Source: Schistosoma haematobium
Lineage: Eukaryota; Platyhelminthes; Trematoda; Strigeidida; Schistosomatidae
NCBI RefSeq assembly: GCF_000699445.3
Contig: NC_067198.1
Coordinates: forward strand, 3,477,301-3,541,300
Direction of reading: 5' to 3'
Length of the DNA: 64,000 nucleotides
In this document: piece after piece, positions 1 to 11,000 of the stretch
How positions within the stretch are numbered: position 1 is the stretch's first letter
How the letters are laid out: each line of letters opens with the position of its first letter
Notes under the pieces: generated by a model
What the model saw: only the letters and a program-made list of their open reading frames with translations
The model's database searches: none
Told to the model about the DNA's origin: nothing
Made by a program: the position numbers and the translations under genes

Positions 1-84
1 AAGACAACTGATGACAGATGTGTAAATAATGAATGTAATGTATGATTTTCCTATTTTACGGAAACAATAAATTGGTTTTCCCCA

Positions 85-163
85 GGGTTGGATGGAAAAT
101 CCTGGTGAGCGGCCTATCCTCCTCCACAAGGAGTAACAGGCGTAATTAAGTAAGTAAGTAAGT
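85..163 (+). mobile_element. RTE-like LINE 3' end
   Basis: The text 'ggatgg...ggcctat...cctccacaaggagtaacaggcgtaa' followed by (TAAG)n matches the 3' termini of the other RTE copies in the window (for example 24300-24390 and 33420-33500). Only the last 80 bp remain. Confidence 0.75.
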
Positions 164-165
164 TT

Positions 166-628
166 ATGTTCATTACATTTAGTGCAGTCCTGAGGACACC
201 GTTGCAAGGGGCCTATATCCGTCAGTATAAGCAGCATACACCACATTACGATCATCTAGCTGTTTCATTTCAATCTGGTCTGCATGCTATTCATAAACTG
301 GATGACGCTGAAATTATTCAGTCAGAAGCTGATTTAGTGGTTCTATTAGTTAAACATTCACTACAAGACCCTATAGTCATTGGTTGGTATTTTTGATCAT
401 TGTCATACAGAACAAATGTCCACAACTCTCTGATTTTCAATAGTATCTCCAACTGAAATGAATCAGTAACAAATAAAAACTAATTTCCACAAAACTCTTT
501 AAAATAATCATTTCATTTTAATTCTTTTTTTGTTTTGTTTTCAGATATCACCACATGTAACTGATATGAATGCTGCTGTAGCGAAACATGCAAAAATAGC
601 TCTATCTGTTATCACTTGGCAACCTTAA
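166..628 (+). CDS. possible terminal exons of an unidentified plus-strand gene
   Basis: A non-repetitive stretch. A 76-codon open frame ends at 396 and contains KHSLQDPIV; an acceptor-like TTTTCAG at about 537-543 is followed by a 28-codon frame, ISPHVTDMNAAVAKHAKIAL, ending in TAA at 626-628. This looks like a C-terminal exon, and the upstream frame could be the preceding exon (AG at 182-189), but no good donor in the needed phase was found. Product not recognised. It would be convergent with the SGSM gene. Confidence 0.3.
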
Positions 629-928
629 TTCCCCTTCCACACCGCCTCACCCCACCCCCGAAAAAACTATAGTTAATAAGACACAATGAAAAAAAAAACA
701 AAAAACAAACGGAATGTTTACGTATACTTTCATAATATTTCGTTTATCATATAGTGAGATCTCTCTTATAGGGTAATACAGTTCTAATGAGAGTAAAATA
801 CCGTCTAATATATTTCTTCATTAATGTATGCATCAGATTATCTATAATAATATAATTCATTTTATGTGATATAATGAGATTATTATTATCACCATCATCA
901 GAAAGAGGGTTTGTGGAGATTATAGTGA

Positions 929-1048
929 TTTAATAGTTGAGATCATAAATCAATTAAAGATAGATCATCATGGAAAACCTGGAAGGATTAAACGGTTGTT
1001 TCGTCTCAGTATGGGACTCTTCAGCAGTACGCATCCACGATAAGATTG
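929..1048 (-). repeat. SINE family B fragment (3' half, ribozyme decayed)
   Basis: Carries the B tail and a degenerate hammerhead (CTGAAGA core kept, stem I not pairing). Left of it, 630-928 is AT-rich with nothing recognised. Confidence 0.75.
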
Positions 1049-1359
1049 TTTCAAATCTGAGTATTCATCAAGTTATTCTTGTTTACGTGAAAAATTGAAC
1101 AGTGATTTCATTAAATGTTGGCTGCAGTTTAGATAACGTAGTTTTTTTCTTTTAAAAAAAGCCTATTTTAAAGTGGTCAATATTGGAGAATGATCAAGTA
1201 TTCTCATTCGTAATAAAAAAGTACATACAAGAGATTAGGTACTTTGAGAATATTCAAACATTAAAATATGAAGACTGAAGTATTCATAAGTTATGGCATA
1301 TTCACTAGTTAGCTTGGTTTTAACCAGCTTTAATTGTATCTAACTTCATTCATTCACAT

Positions 1360-1745
1360 TTTGATAAGTCTTGCTAATTGAACGCTAGATTCGATTTCCA
1401 AGCTCTTCTAGTAACCCCTAGGCTAAATCTGCACAGTGAATTGGACATGAAAGAAAAGGTGCAAGATATACGACGAGCACTTTACCCCAAAGCTCCCATT
1501 TAGTACAGAAAATCTAGGGTTTCTATAGTATTTTAGATGTCCTTGGGTTTCTTCAAAATTCTGAAATGCCACTAAACATAATAGCAGTATAAGTAATCAT
1601 TCAATCAGAAACTCGACATTTGACTTTTCACTTTCTTGATATTTCTGGCTAAACTTCAAGTGAACACTCATTGGACAAAATGCTTCATAGTTTTTCTTGA
1701 GCCTTTCTTGTGTTTTTGCGAGTAGTTTTCTGGATCACCCCCTTA
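1360..1745 (+). repeat. solo LTR family F, copy 1
   Basis: About 385 bp starting TGATAAGTC and ending near TTCTGGATCACC. It matches the TG...CA element at 3787-4170 that has a 5-bp target duplication, so it is read as a solo LTR. 1050-1359 holds only AT-rich sequence with nothing recognised. Confidence 0.65.
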
Positions 1746-1747
1746 CA

Positions 1748-1890
1748 GTATCATCAATCGAAAGTGAAATACCTGGTGGCAGGAGGCTAAGATGATCAAA
1801 CAAAAGAGAACGAGAACAGAGTGTGATTAGTGTAGGAACAAAAGAACAATAAAGTCTGAGATGATTGACTGACATTTTGCAAATGTCTTG
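1748..1890 (+). repeat. repeat family E, partial copy
   Basis: Contains ATCAATCGAAAGTGAAATAC and GAACGAGAACAGAG, the hallmark of family E, which recurs about nine times in the window. Truncated at both sides by F-type sequence. Confidence 0.7.
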
Positions 1891-2010
1891 ATGTTTCTGG
1901 CAAAATTTCTATTGAAGCCTGATTGAATAAGATGTTTTTCAGTGTATTTAGAGCCTTTGTTGGGTTTTTTTTTCGAGTAGTTTTCTGGATCTTCTCAACA
2001 CATATGTGAA
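1885..2010 (+). repeat. LTR family F fragment
   Basis: Last third of the F LTR (GAGTAGTTTTCTGGATC at the end). Followed at 2010-2235 by sequence without recognised features. Confidence 0.6.
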
Positions 2011-2239
2011 TAGTCTTTTCTTGTTTTCAACTTCTGGTTTGTAACTGATGAAGGATCCTTCTTGTAAGTCCATGGGTTTCTTTCTGACTATTTACAAGCA
2101 ATTTCATTAGTTATTCGTCATTTATATACATCAGTGGTACTATTGATTTGCAAAGTAATAACATTGAGAGTTATTGTATACTATTGTAATTTAATTTACT
2201 AATCTAATGTTCTTCTAGACGCTTAATGTTATTTCACTG

Positions 2240-2362
2240 ATTAAAATCATGAATCAATTGAAGCTAGACCACTATGGAAAACCTGGAAGCACTGGACGGC
2301 CGTTTCGTCCTGATATGGGACTCCTCAGCAGTGCGCATCCACGATTCGGCACCCCGCGAGAT
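2240..2362 (-). repeat. SINE family B, 3' half with intact hammerhead
   Basis: Tail, ribozyme and the base of the tRNA-like region, truncated near the B box. The embedded hammerhead (2289-2334) is listed separately. It lies downstream of the SGSM stop codon. Confidence 0.85.
2289..2334 (-). ncRNA. hammerhead ribozyme, family B type, core intact
   Basis: Minus strand: stem I GCACTG pairing with CAGTGC; core CTGAGGA (fits CUGANGA); stem II GTCC/GGAC; GAAA; short stem III ending GTC, the cleavage triplet. All invariant core positions are present and stem I pairs fully. Confidence 0.8.
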
Positions 2363-2399
2363 GTGTTTATAATGAATAGTTTCATTCAATATTAAATGT

Positions 2400-2665
2400 T
2401 TATGGAATCATCCAATCAGAAACTCAACATTTGACTTTTCACTTTCTTGATGTTTCTGGCTGGACTTCAAGTGAATACTGATTGGATAAAATGCTTTATA
2501 GTGTTTCTTGAGCCTTTCTTGTCTTTTTGCGAGTAGTTTTCTGGATCATCCCAACAGTGTATGCGCACTGCTGAGGAGTCCCATACTAGGACGAAATGGT
2601 CGTCCAGTGCTTCTACGTTTTCCATGGTGGTCTAGCTTCAATTGACTTATGAATTCAGCTGTACA
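2400..2665 (+). repeat. LTR F end fused to SINE B 3' half (inverted copy of 3680-3945)
   Basis: LTR F sequence at 2400-2560 runs straight into the B ribozyme and tail at 2561-2665. The same fusion, reversed, is at 3680-3945 where it is explained by an LTR inserted in a SINE with a TACAC duplication. The shared junction shows that one segment was copied from the other as an inverted duplication. Confidence 0.8.
2565..2610 (+). ncRNA. hammerhead ribozyme, family B type, core intact
   Basis: GCACTG / CTGAGGA / GTCC...GGAC / GAAA / ...GTC / CAGTGC on the plus strand; stem III has one changed pair (UGGUCGU). Predicted active. Confidence 0.75.
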
Positions 2666-2794
2666 GTTTGATAGATTCTGTATTTCAAACCAAACCTAGA
2701 TCAAAACCGATGGAAAATCGATAGATGAAGGTGAGGCTGGCTAAAGTTGTATATATACATACTTTAATATTTGAATTCAGAATTCAATATTCAT

Positions 2795-2975
2795 GATACC
2801 GCCCATGGGATTCAAACCCAAAACTTATTGATTTCGCTGAGGAGTCTCATACTAAGAAGAAACGACTGTCCAATGCTTCTAGATTTTCCATGATGGTTTA
2901 GCTTTAATTGACTCGTGAATTCAACTACTAAAATTACTGTAATGTCCACAAAACCCTTCTCTGATCATAATCATC
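2795..2975 (+). repeat. SINE family B, rearranged copy
   Basis: A short antisense B-box piece (GGGATTCAAACCC) is followed by a sense ribozyme and tail. The ribozyme is decayed (stem I lost, AAGAA in stem II). Confidence 0.65.
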
Positions 2976-2979
2976 ATAT

Positions 2980-3262
2980 TTGTCACTAGTAACTGGCTTC
3001 AATATGTATTTCCTGGAGTTCTAGTGAGAAGCCGTGACCAATCGAGTTCAACCAGGTCTGTTATGAGATAGTAACTCACTGGAGACAATGGTGGTTCAAA
3101 TCCCACAGGCGGGATCGTGGATGCTCAGTGCTGAGGAATCCAACAATAGGAAGAAATGACCGTTCAGTACTTCCAAGTTTTCCATGATGGTCTAGCTTTA
3201 ATTAACTCATAAATTCAACTATTAAAATTACTATAATATTCACAAAATCCCCTATCTGACAA
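2980..3262 (+). repeat. SINE family B, internally deleted copy
   Basis: Contains the 5' head (CACTAGTAACTGGCTTCA, GAGAAGCCGTGACCA), lacks the A box, keeps a B box (GGTTCAAATCCC) and a decayed ribozyme, and ends with the standard tail. 3263-3675 shows nothing recognised apart from AT-rich sequence. Confidence 0.75.
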
Positions 3263-3732
3263 AGTTTTCTTTAGTTGATTAAAACCTCAACATTTTATAC
3301 CTAAAATATTATCATTGATTAGTCTTTACTAGTTTAATGTTTTAATGAAATCCTGTTAGGTTCATGATTACGTTTATCAAGTATAATGGTTCAATTCAAA
3401 ATGAATAAAAGCAAACACAACTTTTCTTTCATTCAATAAACTACTATATCCCTATACATTGACTAGCTGTTGATTGTTCAATATAAACATTCAGACGTTC
3501 TATTAAAGTCCCTTCATAATACATTTAATACTAGATGATGATAATAAGGATGTTTTGATTTATATCCATCGGTTATCATAAGTTATTATGATTAAGAACA
3601 TTCTAAGGAATTAAGCCAAAAAATCAATAGTCTAATTGTTTTGGTGTCATATTATATTTACTTAATAATTATTTATTTCAACAGTTGATATTATAAGTCA
3701 ATTGAAGCTAAACCACCATGGAAAACCTGAAA

Positions 3733-3778
3733 GCACTGGACGGCTGTTTCGTCTTAGTATGGGACTCCTCAGCAGTGC
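3733..3778 (-). ncRNA. hammerhead ribozyme, family B type, near intact
   Basis: Stem I GCACTG/CAGTGC perfect, CTGAGGA, GAAA and GTC present; stem II has one mismatch (GTCC against AGAC). Probably still folds. Confidence 0.7.
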
Positions 3779-3786
3779 GCATACAC

Positions 3787-4170
3787 TGTTGGGATGATCC
3801 AGAAAACTACTCGCAAAAAGACAAGAAAGGCTCAAGAAACACTATAAAGCATTTTATCCAATCAGTATTCACTTGAAGTCCAGCCAGAAACATCAAGAAA
3901 GTGAAAAGTCAAATGTTGAGTTTCTGGTTGGATGATTACTCATGCTGTTACTGTGTTTAGTGGCATTCCAGAATTTTCGGGAAATTCAAGGACATCTAAA
4001 ATACTATAGAAACCCTAGATTTTCTGTACTAAATGGGAGCTTTGGAGTAAAGTGTTGCTTACATATTTCGCACCTTTTCTCTCATGTCCAGGTCGGTGTG
4101 TAGTTCTAGCTTTAAGGCTACTAGAATAGCTTAGAAATCGAATCTAGCATCCAATTAACAAGACTTATCA
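3787..4170. mobile_element. solo LTR family F with target-site duplication
   Basis: 384 bp, begins TGTTGGGATG and ends ACTTATCA on the plus strand (TG...CA), flanked on both sides by TACAC. A 5-bp duplication with TG/CA ends is typical of LTR retrotransposons. It interrupts SINE B. Confidence 0.8.
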
Positions 4171-4630
4171 TACACTATTTCGCCCTGCAAGATTCGAACC
4201 CATGACCTATCAGTTTCCCACACGAGCGCTTAACCTTCAAACCACTGATCTGGCCTACATCCAACAATGTTGATGTTTAATTTCAACCAATCTATCAAAT
4301 TGATTAACATTTTTCTCTATGAAAAGAAAACTAGATAACAAAATCTTATTCCGTTGTATACATTAATATAAAAATGAACAATGGAGTAGATTATGTAATG
4401 GCAAAAAGAAAAATAATCAGGAGAAAAACAACAACAACAAGAAGATCATTGAAACAATCACAACTAAACAAGAGTAACAAAAACCACAAAAAAAGCTACG
4501 CAATAATGATTACAGTATATATTGATTGAAATCAATATAGAATTAGACTATTACATCATAGCAACCAACATATTATATATATGAACAGATATATGAAGTA
4601 CCTTGTACAAGACTATTACCATGACTATTA

Positions 4631-4652
4631 TTCATTCATTCATTCATTCATT
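4631..4652. repeat. (CATT)n microsatellite
   Basis: About five and a half tetranucleotide units just past the SGSM stop codon, plausibly in the 3' UTR. 4316-4630 otherwise shows nothing recognised. Confidence 0.9.
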
Positions 4653-4682
4653 GAATGTTCTATGGATTACAACAAGTACATA

Positions 4683-4780
4683 TTAATTATCATTTGTTTT
4701 ACTAGTTAACTTTTGAACAGTATTTGCAAAATGTCGAGCAAGATTTAAAATATCATCAACATTATGATGTTCAGCACGTT
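4683..4780 (-). CDS. SGSM: SGSM coding exon 20 (C-terminus, stop)
   Basis: [20 protein letters not shown] then [11 protein letters not shown] and TAA, matching the SGSM end 'EMAERH...ILxxARDLVxKVQxLIENK'. Acceptor TTAAACAG. No clear polyadenylation signal was assigned. Confidence 0.95.
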
Positions 4781-7473
4781 CTGTTTAAAATAGACAAAGA
4801 AAATATACATTTAGAAATGAGATGTAATGAATGATCTATTATCTTAAATAATAAAATAAATCTTTATTTATGTTCGTAGATTTAGTCAAATTCTGGATAT
4901 CGATAACATATTCAATATGTTTTGATTGAGATCATGAACCGATTGATGTTAGACTACTATTGAAAACCTGGAAGTACTGGACAGCCGTTTCATCCTATTG
5001 TGGGACTCCTCGGCAGCAGTGCGCATCCACGATCCTGCTCGCGGGATTCGAACCCATGTGCTCACTAGTGACTAGCTTCGTGAGAAAATTCTCGGAGTTC
5101 TCGTAAGAAGCCGTGACCAGTGGAGATAATCCGTGTCGGGTAGAAACAGGTGTCTACCTCAGTACAACGGAAGATGGTCGCGCAATTTCGTGGATTGGTT
5201 GAGGTTAGACATTAACACCATTGGATGCCGACTCAGTGGTCTAGTAGGTTGAGCGTTTGTGCAGAAGACTGAAGGTCCTATACGGATATTCAATATGGTT
5301 GTACTATAATGGTCAAGATTTCACTATAGAAATCGTGGAATTGTTTTTAGAAATCAGTTACTGATATTTAATACTCTACTGATTATTTTTAAAGTAATAA
5401 ACAGTTTTCTTTTTAAATAGTTGAGATCATGAGTCAATTGAAGATAGAACATCATGGAAAACCTGAAAGCACTGGATGACCGTTTCATCCTACTGTGGAC
5501 TTTCTCAGAAGTACGTATTCAAGATCCCGCTTGTGGGATTTGAACGCAAAACTTATCAGTCTCTCACGTGAGCGCTTCACCTCTAAACCACTGATCTGGC
5601 CGATATCCATTGGTTATAATGTCTAACTTCAACCAATCCGCGAAACTGAGAGTTACATCCAGTATTGTCTTGAGTGAGTTACTATCTCACAACAGACCCG
5701 GTTAGACTTCACTGGTTATCCAGTGTTATCATATTTTCAATGATAATCTAGTTTAAATCGATTCATGAATTCTACAATCTCTAGTCCACCCCTCTCACAA
5801 CATTCTGATTAAATATATTCATTGGTTGATAAGAGACCATGAAAATGATCTCCTCTTCCAACTTATTCTGATATCTTATTTATACAAGAAACCTTTTCTT
5901 ACTTACCATTAAAAAATTTTAGAATATCAGTTAATTCCATATGATTTGAACAGATCACATCTCTATAATATTGAATTAATGCTAAAGCAATAAATAAACT
6001 AAAATCATTAGAGATTATATGTTCAGCGCATAAAATAACTTCCCATATTTGAAAAATATCTTGATAATTAAATTCTTAAAAGAAAAAAGAAAAAAAAAAG
6101 AGAAATTCATTAACAGAAGGAGTTTTGTGGAAATTGTTTAGAAATTTCAATGGTTGAAATCATGAGTCCATTGAAACTAGACCACCGTTGGAAACCTCGA
6201 AACACTGAACGGTCGTTTTGTCCTAGTGTGGGACTCCTCAGCAGTGTACATCCACGATCCCAAACCCCGCGTGATTCGAACCCAGGATCTATCAGTCTTG
6301 TGCACTCGAACGCTTAACCATTAGACCACTGAGCCGTTTGGCATTCAACGGTGTTAATATCTAACTTCAATTCATTAGTTAATGTCGAATCATCTAGATT
6401 AGTGACCATATTATAACTTAATCAATAGTATTTCATTATCGATTCATATTTTAAATTATTTTAATCAGGATTTTCTCAAGAACAATCATAACTAGATCAA
6501 GATTCTGATATTTTATGATAGATAGATGCTGAAAAATTCGTCTACATTGAAGAATTTACATCATTTTCATATCTAATTAAAGACTCAGTGCTAATATCAT
6601 GAAGATGCTTGTATCTTTACACTTAATCGAATATTCAAGATACATATTGGTACAGTAGATTATGTATCTTCAAAAACGATTCGAATTTCAAAAGCTTAAG
6701 ATGTCTTCATTGATTTATAGAATATCATTTATCGATTATAATGAAACTTCTGAAATTCGGCTTATAAATTTGGTATATCTAAAGCTTGGATTCTTGACAT
6801 ACCATGTACTACTTGAATAATTGAATGATGGAACCTTCCAAATTATAAATGAGGAAACAAAAGATGACCAGGAAAGAATGCTATTCTAAAACAGTGTCAA
6901 ATATGTTACAAAACTCTCAGGTAGCTTTAGTAGCTTTTAATAAAGACAAAATCATTATTATAGTTATTCAATTCACATACAGTGATTTTTAAGCTACATA
7001 TTGAAATTCTGGAATAGTATTCCAAAAGATGATTGGATGGAATATCTTCATCTCTTTCTGAACTTCTTAGATCTTCCTTAAGTTCATCTATGAATCGTCC
7101 TCATAAAATTAAATAATGATTTTTTATTTATAAATTAAAAATTAATTAAAATATGATATGATTTTACATAATAACTAACTGACCTCTTTTAAAATATAAT
7201 AAAAACCATCGATAACAAAAGTAGAAATGTGTAAAATCACTGAATTTCTGTAAATGACCAATTAATTCAGGGTCTAATATCTATGAAATACAAAATATAA
7301 AGTATATGTGATAATATACTTATTCATATAAAGAGTTAAGATCATGAGTCAATTGAAGCTAGACCACCATGGAAAACCTGGAAGTACTGGGCGGCTGTTT
7401 CGTCGTATTGTGGGACTCCACAGCAGTGCGCATCCACGACCCCGCCTCTCGGGATTCGAACCGGAGACCTATC

Positions 7474-7520
<47 letters not shown>

Positions 7521-7999
7521 CAACCACTGACTGCCTCGACGTGCAATGTTCAGTGGTATAGAAGTAGTTTGGAAGAAAGGTTGGGGCGGCCAGAACAAAA
7601 CATGGCACAAATCCATGAAGTCACTGACAAGTGGACTGAGTCATGTCGGTAGGTGTAGACTACCTGGTTAGGGACCGCGAGATGATAGCAACCGATGGTT
7701 AGAGACCCTGAATGACATAGCTCAAAATCGTTTGCAATGGCGCAGGTGCATCCACTCTTTGTGTTCTCCCAAATTCTAATCTTCTGAATTCTTCATGTCC
7801 CTTTTTCCTCTTTCCAAATTTATTTCACTGGATTATACTCTTTAAATAACATCTCCAAACCCTAATCTTTCCGACTACTGCTTATACTCTCACTACCTCT
7901 ACCACAGCGGGATTTGAATCAACAACTGAATTTCTGTGCTAATGTAGTGTGGCAACTCGAACTGATGTACGTACGTACGAATTTCTACATTGTTACTGA

Positions 8000-8056
<57 letters not shown>

Positions 8057-11000
8057 TAATGTATAGTCATATGATGTGATCTATTATAGTGACATTTGAA
8101 GTTGTTAGTTCGAACCCGAAAGATCAAATCAAGCTCATCATTAATTACAATATGTTTAATTTAAAAGTATAACTAGACAAAAAATATCATACCATTATTC
8201 AGATGCGATGAGACTAGCATTTATGAATGAACTAATCAGATTTAGGATAACAGATTTTGGTGGTTGGAGGTAGTCAACAGGAAACCCTGAACTTAGGTTT
8301 CGTGCTATTTGGGACTCGTCACCAAGGCGTAACTGTAATTTTGAAGTTACTAATACTCCCTGATGGATTCGATGTCATATCACCCGGCTTCACAGTCAGA
8401 AAAGTTATCATAGGGATATCTGAGCCACAATTGACTTCCTGTAGGACTGAGATGTATTTAAAATCAATTAATCACTGGGTGGTGATCACCACCATCTTAT
8501 CTCAATATGGTGCATGTAATGTTGAGTCACCTAGACCAGTGAACACAGTGAAACATGGTCGATAGCAGTCCATCTGCACTAAGAAGAATTTGACATATAT
8601 GACACTGATCACCACCCAGTGATCAATCAATTATGTTAACAGATCTTGGATTTTTGTCGCGATATTCATTCATTCCTTTGGTTAAATAGCATTTTAGGTA
8701 TTTTAACTGATGTCAGTTTGTGATGAACACCTTCCCCAAATCTAATTCTTAAATCTAACTATCAATTATAAATCATAATCCTTATTGCTCAAACTAGTTT
8801 ATAACCCTCATTTAGCTCTTGTAAGTAAGTGGATAATTAAAAGATCAATTTAGTGTTGCTCATAGATCGTCCATAAATTTTAATCTCAACTCAGATGCTT
8901 TCAATGTCATTGATAAAGCAAGTAAATGACTTTTACATTTAACATAACGTATATTTTGAGATTTTTCATGATTAGTCCATTGTAAAATTCGATTCATCTC
9001 AATTTTTTCGTGAGGTGGAAAGGATTGATGAAGTGTTATCCAGGCTTCTCTTAAAAATGAGATGGAATGCTTTCAGTATTTTAGGTAAATATTACGTTTC
9101 ATGAATTAAACCAGTTATATGAATGATTACATAATCATTTAGTTTTGATTTTAGCATTCTAATGCAAAACAGAAAGGGCTTCATACCTACAATGGAAGAA
9201 TATATGGAACTCATAACAACTGTCTCTCAATCAATATCAAAGTCACAATCTTCAATGCAAACGACAAGACACTTCTACTACACAGAACTGAAACTTGGAG
9301 AACTACAACAACCATCATCAAGAAGGCAAATGTATTTATAAATAATTGTCTACGCAAGATATTCAACATCCATTGACCGAATACCATCAGCAACAGCCTT
9401 CTGTGGGAGATAATAAACGAACTTCCAGCTGAGGGGGGATTTAGGAAAAGGTGATGGAAACGGAAAAAAATATTCAAACCTTTTAAACTCTGCCCTGAGA
9501 GTCAGAAGGTCTTCAGTTAGAAGAGTTATGATGCCTCATGATGAAAGCCGAGTTCATTCGGAAGTTACAAGGCCGATGCCCCTTCTGACAACCAGAGAAA
9601 CCATTTATTTAGGTACATGGAATACTCGCACAATGTGGGAGACCTGGAGAGTCTTCCAAATTGCTGCAGAAATGAGGAGATACAACCTAGAGGTGCTTGG
9701 GATCAGTGAATCACATTGGACGCAAGCTGAACAACAACGACTAGCTTCAAAGGAGCTTCTGTTATACTCCGGCCATGATGAAAGACACTAGACTGCTCGT
9801 ACTTGTTTTATGCTTCATTGGTTCGGTCGATAATTTACTGTTCTCTAATTGGCGGTATCATTACGTTATATACATTAATAGGATACAGAGCATAAGTTAT
9901 AACAAATATGTATATATATAAGATCTCTACCTGTATTAATGATTTGATATGATCAAATTTTTGATCCATATAATATGTTGCAGTTTCTTTTGCAAATAAT
10001 TTTTTTAAATGATTTTCCATTAAATACTTAAATAATATATAAGTACTAATTTCAATTTCATTGAATAATTCTATTGAATTTTCATTTGTTATCAATGAAG
10101 ATTGATTATTGGTATCTATGGATGATGGTATGGAATGTTCTAATTTTAATGCTAATAATGGTGCAACTATATCACACATTCCTTGAGTATATTCATCATC
10201 AAGATATTCCCATACATAAGTTAATAAGATTCGTTCAATTGTAGCCAAATTACGATCACCATGTGAATCTTTGAAGAAGAAAAAAAAGGTGAATAAACAC
10301 AGATGATTATTGTAGAATTCATACAAACTTATTTTAGATGGGAGAAAGAGGTATCATGGTAACAAGATTGGTAGAAAATATTTAGGGGTTAATATGAATG
10401 AGAGAATATTATTATTCTTAGGCATAGTTTTCTAATCTTTACAACTTACCTACGCCTCCATCCAACCCCATCTTGGACAATCATTTCCAGCTCTTTTCAG
10501 TTGTTATTCATCCTTTTCATATCTGATTCAATTTCCCGACATGATGTGATCTTTGACTTTTCTCTTTTCAGCTTCTCTTCAGGATTACAAGTTAGGGCTT
10601 GTCTCGTGATGCAGTTTGATGATTTGAGTAATGTATGGCCTATCCATTTCCAGAATCTTTTCCTAATTTCCTCCTCAGCTCAAAGCTGGTTTTTTCTTTC
10701 TCATAGAAGGCTGTTTCTGATGGCATCCGACCAATGAATGTTGAATATCTTGTGTAGACAACTATTTATAAATACTTGTACTTTTTTGATGATGATTGTA
10801 CTAGTTCTCTAAGTTTCAGTTCTGCATTGTAGAAGTATCTTGACGTTCGTATTGAAGATTGTGACTTTGGTATTGGTTGAGAGACAGTTGTTTTGAGTCC
10901 TATATATTCTGCAGTTGTAGAAATAAGGTTCTAGCTTTGCCAATCCTTGCCTTTACATCTGCATCTGATGCTCCTTGTTCATCAATGATGCTGCCCACAT

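Larger units (their letters stand above)
3680..4315 (-). repeat. SINE family B split by an LTR F insertion
   Basis: Two halves of one minus-strand SINE, 3680-3786 (tail and ribozyme) and 4171-4315 (tRNA-like region, GATTCGAACCC on the plus strand), flank a 384-bp solo LTR. Confidence 0.85.

Noticed and set aside
7342..7652. Overlapping open frames of 85-102 codons with runs of Ile-Tyr
   Set aside because: They span a SINE B tail, a (TA)n microsatellite and a LINE end; the Ile-Tyr run is the microsatellite.
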